Of a stretch of DNA of 64,000 bases, positions 59,308 to 64,000 are shown one piece after another (the first letter of the stretch is position 1; each line of letters begins with the position of its first letter). This DNA comes from Symsagittifera roscoffensis (taxonomy: Eukaryota > Xenacoelomorpha > Acoela > Convolutidae): NCBI RefSeq assembly GCF_963678635.1, contig NC_087068.1, forward strand, positions 36,093,436 through 36,157,435. The letters are read 5' to 3'. The notes beneath the pieces are model-generated. The model saw nothing but the letters and a program-made list of their open reading frames with translations. It was not told where the DNA came from and did no database searches. A program made the position numbers and the translations under genes.

Positions 59308-60584
59308 AGGCAAACGCTAAGTGGAATGCCACCAGACGGGATCTCTCAGACAGCGAATTACGCCGGGTCGTAGATGAAACCAGTACGATAAATCCCGAAC
59401 TGAGGAAAGAACTTCTATACTCATGGGAACGTGGATTCATTGAAGACAAACAAACCAAATCAAAGGAGGACTTGTCTGGAAGTTTCCTTCGGAAACACGA
59501 ACAAAGGAAGAGCGGGAAGGCCCTGACAATACCCTTAAAATCCAAGATAGTATCAGCGACACCATCGACCATCAAAACGGCTGCGGGTGCAGTATATAGA
59601 AAAAGCGACATTGCGCGATCTAAACTGTTAACACAGCCCAAAGCCTATAGTGCAGAGAAGAAAAGGAGCCCAACCGGAGAGGAACCGAGAAGTAAACAAC
59701 AAAAAACAGGAACACTCCCAGTACAGGAAGACAGCGATTCTGCCGAAGAACATGACGCGAAAGACCGGGGGCTGCAAGACGAAAATCTAGAAGATAGTCA
59801 GCTAAAAGAAAAGTTCCAAAACTCACCGAGCGTAGTCAAATCAAGAGACACAAGAACCGGCGGAGGCCTTAACTTAGGAGGTAAACGGGAAAAACCGAAC
59901 AGAGCAGGACCGATAGTCCAGAACAAAAAACCGACAAGGGGCAAAACACAAGAATCAGGAACGACGAAAGCTGCCAAAACAGTTACTAAACAACGTGATA
60001 CGAGTAACGAGGCAGTATACATACCGCCGTCGACACCAAAGGAAGCTCCTACTACCAAGAAGATCACAAAACAGACAAGTGAAAAAGAAATTCTGGACAC
60101 ATTTCAAAACAATAACATGACATCTCAAGAATGGGAAGATGTAACAAATCAAGTGTTGACTCGCGGAGTCCAAAAAGAAGCCGAGAAACTAATGTCACGA
60201 CAAATGGAACCAGTAGATTATTCCACACCAGGATTTGCGGATGAATCCGATAAGGAGGAAGACACCACGACAGTCAGACGGAGTAATAGACAAACTAAAA
60301 ACCAGGGACCGAAGAGGTATGGCAGTCCCGTATCACACTCGATAAAACTGATTGGTTGTGAGGACGATGTCACCGAGTTGAACCTGGCAGCACTTGAGGC
60401 CTACAGATTGCGACTAGCGAAGTTGAACATAAACACCAAGGAAGCGTCGGAAACCAACACGTTTGACAGGCTAGAGCGACACCTTTTCAAGAGAAAGTTT
60501 GGTGCTACGTCACTGGACGAGGCGGGATCATGGAACGTCGCAAGAAACAAAGAAGAAGTTTTAAAGAAAATAACAAAAGACTAA
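59289..60584 (+). CDS. Basic 3' ORF of the Gypsy element
   Basis: Open in the -1 frame relative to integrase from 59289, with first ATG at 59472 and end at 60584 (371 codons from that ATG including the stop). It is rich in Lys, Thr, Glu and Ser with low-complexity stretches. Near the end RRSNRQTKNQGPKRYGSP resembles the basic, proline/tyrosine-containing tails that close many Ty3/Gypsy pol proteins. The C-terminus ends FKRKFGATSLDEAG. It may be the integrase C-terminal extension in a shifted frame or a separate third ORF. There are no membrane segments or signal peptide, so it is not envelope-like. Confidence 0.75.
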   Translation, partial: RTQQLLEANAKWNATRRDLSDSELRRVVDETSTINPELRKELLYSWERGFIEDKQTKSKEDLSGSFLRKHEQRKSGKALTIPLKSKIVSATPSTIKTAAGAVYRKSDIARSKLLTQPKAYSAEKKRSPTGEEPRSKQQKTGTLPVQEDSDSAEEHDAKDRGLQDENLEDSQLKEKFQNSPSVVKSRDTRTGGGLNLGGKREKPNRAGPIVQNKKPTRGKTQESGTTKAAKTVTKQRDTSNEAVYIPPSTPKEAPTTKKITKQTSEKEILDTFQNNNMTSQEWEDVTNQVLTRGVQKEAEKLMSRQMEPVDYSTPGFADESDKEEDTTTVRRSNRQTKNQGPKRYGSPVSHSIKLIGCEDDVTELNLAALEAYRLRLAKLNINTKEASETNTFDRLERHLFKRKFGATSLDEAGSWNVARNKEEVLKKITKD

Positions 60585-60669
60585 GGAAAAGGAGAACAAA
60601 TTTTCTGTAAACTTTGAACAACTCGTATTATTTATAAAATTTCATAAAGTATTATATAAAATTTTGTTG

Positions 60670-60683
60670 TCGTCAGGGGAATG
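60670..60683 (+). other. Probable polypurine tract
   Basis: AGGGGAAT immediately before the 3' LTR is the only purine run there; short for a PPT. Confidence 0.5.
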
Positions 60684-60939
60684 TGGTACCGTGTAGTACT
60701 GCTGCCACAGTAACCTCTGAGAATAGTGCTATTAATTATTCTGTTATGTATTGTTATTACTATTCAAGGCCGTTCATGCAGGCCAAGCGCAATAGTCAGT
60801 TAGGACATTGCTGTTGAGATAGAGACATGAAAAGACAATCATGATCTCAGATATAAAATAAGACAAGTTAGCAGTCTAAATTAAAACGTTTTACTTATTC
60901 TGTTTTACAAGTACTTGAGTAAATCCAAAAGCTATCACA
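60684..60939 (+). repeat. 3' LTR (256 bp)
   Basis: Same ends as the 5' LTR, two differences in 256 bp. Confidence 0.95.
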
Positions 60940-61074
60940 GGGGTAAATATCAAAAAAATTCAAAACTTTCGAAAAACCAAAACTAACTTTTTTGAACAAA
61001 TGTGTTTTATAATGATTTCAAAAATCTGAAAACATCTTGTAACAACTTAAGGATTCTGTCAAAAAAATAAACAA

Positions 61075-61660
61075 GGATAGCCGGTTACTGTGCAAGTAGC
61101 ACAGAATGTCCATATCTTAAAAAAAGTGTCAAATATTGTTTTTTTTTTTCAAAAAGTGTCAATTTTTCTGTGATGTAAAAGAAGAATTTGAACGAAAAAC
61201 TACAACATAGGAATATTTGACAGTCAGAGTAAATTAGGCAAAAAAAAACAGTTTTTGTAAAAAAAAAATGACTAAAAAAATTAACAGATTCAAAACCTGT
61301 TTTCAAATTACTTTGCAGAAAATTTTTGAATTTTCGAAGCTGTTATGAATTCAAAAATGGCGCAAAAAAAAATTTTTTGAAGGAAATTAAAATTTCAAAG
61401 CCTAAATTAAGCATAAGCTATTGTAAGCCTGCTCGCTCGCTCGAACTTAGACCTGTTTTTTGAATTTTAAAATTGTTTATCTCAATACAGGGAAAACGTT
61501 TTGGAAATTTTCAAATGTCTTTCAAATCACGACTGGAAAGGCTTTAATATGATATATCACTCGACCGATTCCGATGATTAATTGTGGTACCTGATTTTTT
61601 GTAGAAAACAAAAAATACCCAAATACAAAGTTCCTCCCCATTTTTCAAATGGCAGGAACA
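61075..61660 (+). repeat. Dispersed repeat, family C
   Basis: Begins GATAGCCGGTTACTGTGCAA, then GTAGCACAGAATG, and ends near TGGCAGGAACAATAAAAAC. It matches 26055-26870 in order and 41900-42255 in inverted orientation. Confidence 0.6.
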
Positions 61661-62064
61661 ATAAAAACTTTGATCTTCAAAAAACTTCACATTTCTATCT
61701 TGAGATTGATTTAATAATTCAATTGGTCGGAAAGCTTCTAGAACATTTTAGTATATTTCGAAATTCTAGTATTTCAACTAAAAACATTTTTAATAGTTGG
61801 TGATACAAATAAAGTTTCCCCAACAGGAGTTGTCGAAATCCTAACGTTGACGATTGTATGGAAACTGAAACCCAAACATTCCGGTTACTGATCAAAATAT
61901 CAAAAAAAATTTAAAATAATTGATGAGAAATAAGATACGCAATCATTGCGATCAATTTGCAATGCTTCTTTCAAAGATCAAAATAGATTGAAAACCTCCT
62001 GCCGAGATTGTTCAACAGTACACACCAAATTAAACTAACATCTTTAGTCGACTGGCACACAGCC
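61661..62064. other. Intergenic sequence
   Basis: AT-rich, no gene seen. Confidence 0.4.
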
Positions 62065-62198
62065 CAGTTTGTCGCAAAAGAAAAATTTATCAGCCGGTGC
62101 CACTTTTAAAAAATTTAAAAATCCTATGCTGCAGTTTGTCGCAAAAGAAAAATTTATCAGCCGGTGCCACTTTTAAAAAATTTGAAAATCCTATGCTG
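62065..62198. repeat. 67-bp tandem duplication
   Basis: Two copies, starting CAGTTTGTCGCAAAAGAAAA, differing at a single position (TTTAAAAATC/TTTGAAAATC). Confidence 0.95.
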
Positions 62199-62283
62199 CA
62201 ATATTTCCTTGAACAATTACTAGCAAACATTTGAGCTCAAAACAACATGAACATGTTTCATGAATCGGTATGGTGTCCCACTC

Positions 62284-62372
62284 TTTAACCCTACGATATT
62301 TAACCCCCTCTGTTTACACCCCCTATATCATAACCCCGTAACATGATAACCCCACAACAATTTAACCCCCTT
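62284..62372. repeat. Degenerate array of TTTAACCCCC/ATAACCCC motifs
   Basis: Six motifs (TTTAACCC, TTTAACCCCC, TACACCCCC, ATAACCCC, ATAACCCC and TTTAACCCCC) spaced about 14-17 bp apart. It lies some 270 bp upstream of the MULE ORF. Its role is unknown; it could be subterminal repeat DNA of that transposon. Confidence 0.6.
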
Positions 62373-62636
62373 TTAATGACGATAATTTCTTTCAAATTAA
62401 GTCCTTTTTATAAGTACAGGAGTAGTCCAATTAAGCTTACTAATTGAGGCCTGAAAAGCTAGTCTTAATTCACTTCATGCCTCTAGCATCTCAAAAGTAA
62501 TTGCATTTCGATTATTTAGAGAAATAATCCCTCACTCACGAGTTTACAACAGAGATAACCTACATGGTGCTAATTGAAGGCAACAAAAGACGTTTGTGAG
62601 TTTTATAAAAAATCATACTGCCTATTTCTTTAACCA

Positions 62637-64000
62637 TTGTTATACCACTCTATCAGATCAGATATAATGTTTGAAGCGTCATTCCACTTTACTTTATCTT
62701 CGAAAGACAAACAAATGCTAGTGGTATCAGGCCACGAGTATTACCTTAAACGAAAAAAAAACAAAACAACAACAAATTGGAACTGCTCAAAGTACCAAAC
62801 CCATAAATGCCGCGCAACAGCAATTACGGATGGAGAAAACTTTATTGAAACGAGGGGTCAACATAATCACGATATTTCCACGGGCAAACCTGATGCTCGA
62901 CTAGTTTTGAAAAACATCAAGGAGCTAAGCGATAGTAACACCCCAACCGTCGCAGTCGCAACCGCCATTCAGCCAATTACAGACAACATTGCCACACAAC
63001 TAGCCCTACCATCCAAAGAAAATTTAGTTCGCACCGCACAACGAGCGCGCAAGCAACGAGAAGAAGTCTTACCAGTCTCCCCAGCAACCAGAAGTTTCGA
63101 AATACCCGAACTTTTCAAAAATTTTATAAGATTTGACAGTGGGCAAAATGATCACGAGAGGATTACTTTATTCGGCGACCCTGAAATGCTACGTGTGCTT
63201 GAAACATCCAACTTTTGGTTGGCTGATGGAACTTTTAAAGTCACCCCGAAAATGTTTTATCAACTTTACTCCATACACGTTAGTCTTTCAGGAATAGCCC
63301 CTGCTTGCATATATGCGTTCCTGCCAAATAAAACAGAAAAAACTTACCAACGTTTCTTAGAAGCCCTAAAAATACTAGTCCCTGATAGTAGACCTGAAAA
63401 AATTTTACTGGATTTTGAGCAGGCCGCTATTCAAGCGTTCCAGAAAAATTTTCCCGAGACCAAGCTGTCGGGATGTTTCTTCCACAAAATTTTATGAGAA
63501 AAATCGCGGAGCTCGGATTGAAAAAGGATTACGAAACTAACCACGAGTTCGCTTTAGCACTCAAAATGTTACCCGCACTGGCTTTCGAAAAAAAGAAGAA
63601 ATAGGAAATTCATACGATAAAATAGTGGAGGAAATTCAAATAGTTTGCGATCGCACCATAAAAGAGTCGGAAAAAATAGCGAAGGTTGACGAGCTTTGCC
63701 TTTATTTTGGATCTAACTACATAAAAAGTCTCGTCCCGAATCGGGAAGCCCTATTCCCCCCTTCATTATGGAATCAAAGGGATGCGGCATCATCGGGTTT
63801 GGCCAGAACAACAAATGCTGTAGAGGGCTGGCATTATGGCATACAGTCATACTTCAGTGGATCGCATCCCAGTATATGGAAAGTGATTGCAAATTTGCAA
63901 AAAGACGCTTCCGTCCAAAAACTTAATTTCTATAACGCCTCGAGTGGGCACCAATTTACAAAAAAGAAGAAATACCGGGTGCTCAACAAAAAAGTGCAGA
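62637..64000 (+). pseudogene. FLYWCH/MULE-type transposase, frameshifted, cut by the window end
   Basis: The ORF at 62637-63497 starts with a FLYWCH-type zinc finger (LVVSGHEYYLKRKKN, then NWNCSKYQTHKCRA and RGQHNHDI). The MULE core follows: LADGTFKV (Asp197), PACIYAFLPNKTEKTY, LDFEQAA (Asp259) and GCFFH (Cys280). The homologous reading continues in a second frame (63497-about 63590; KIAELGLKKDYETNHEFALA) and a third (about 63595-64000), which has NAVEGWHYGIQSYF with the third catalytic Glu at 63823-63825. Both shifts are of the -1 type; the second is at an A7 run. A MULE transposase cuts and reinserts its own terminal-repeat DNA. The copy is inactive as assembled. No TIR was identified, and the right end is outside the window. 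Confidence 0.88.

Larger units (their letters stand above)
53840..60939 (+). mobile_element. Ty3/Gypsy LTR retrotransposon
   Basis: Bounded by 256-bp direct LTRs starting TG and ending CA that differ at two positions, so the insertion is recent. Internal order is PBS, gag, zinc knuckles, protease, RT, RNase H, integrase and a basic 3' region. The RT-RNase H-integrase order is that of Ty3/Gypsy. The reading frame is interrupted at four places, so this copy as assembled would need frameshifting to be expressed. No target-site duplication is evident: AATTT on the left, GGGGT on the right. Confidence 0.95.

Noticed and set aside
59472-60584. Envelope gene in the Gypsy element
   Set aside because: The 3' ORF has no signal peptide, membrane helix or cysteine pattern; it is basic and low in complexity.
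62284-62372. Interstitial telomere repeats
   Set aside because: The motifs (TTTAACCCC, ATAACCCC) are spaced and irregular and do not form tandem TTAGGG/CCCTAA.

Overview
The window is nuclear DNA from an animal, most likely an invertebrate. It is AT-rich and intron-dense, with GT-AG junctions (one GC-AG), long repeat-filled introns, and retroelements and DNA transposons of metazoan type. I cannot name the species. Three host genes can be built exon by exon because codon phases agree across the junctions.

Layout. (1) 344-19309, + strand: the 3' part of a voltage-gated-like cation channel with a K+-type selectivity filter, a degenerate cyclic-nucleotide-binding-like domain and an acidic tail with two arginine clusters. 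Its intron 1319-11460 holds a satellite of about 9.4 kb made of roughly 222 copies of a 42-bp unit with higher-order structure. Intron 11619-17294 holds a broken non-LTR retrotransposon. (2) 19623-43777, - strand, tail-to-tail with the channel: a gene of about 20 exons for an EF-hand plus WD40 protein of about 1,226 residues, resembling the WDR49/WDR64 group. Its introns hold foldback elements, a tandem repeat of about 535 bp, microsatellites and several dispersed repeat families. (3) 43797-50791: about 7 kb with no gene I can support, except two copies of the 535-bp repeat. (4) 50792-52278, - strand: a complete p24/TMED cargo receptor of 230 residues, closest to TMED9/TMED4, with a second signal-peptide-like ORF just upstream. 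(5) 53840-60939: a Ty3/Gypsy LTR retrotransposon with 256-bp LTRs differing at 2 positions. Its gag, protease-RT-RNase H, integrase and a third basic region lie in successive frames. (6) 62637-64000: a FLYWCH/MULE transposase, frameshifted twice and running off the window.

The host genes show no sign of acting together: one is a membrane channel, one a probable cilium-type WD40 scaffold, one an early secretory pathway receptor. What stands out is the repeat landscape: the intronic satellite with nested duplications, a foldback family with a G/C-rich core, and a young Gypsy element with a canonical SUMO-interaction motif in its RNase H-integrase linker. Most frame breaks in the mobile elements are of the -1 type, often near homopolymers, so single-base deletions in the assembly are a serious alternative to biological frameshifting. 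Exons are given by position because the source carries no annotation; all family assignments are by eye.
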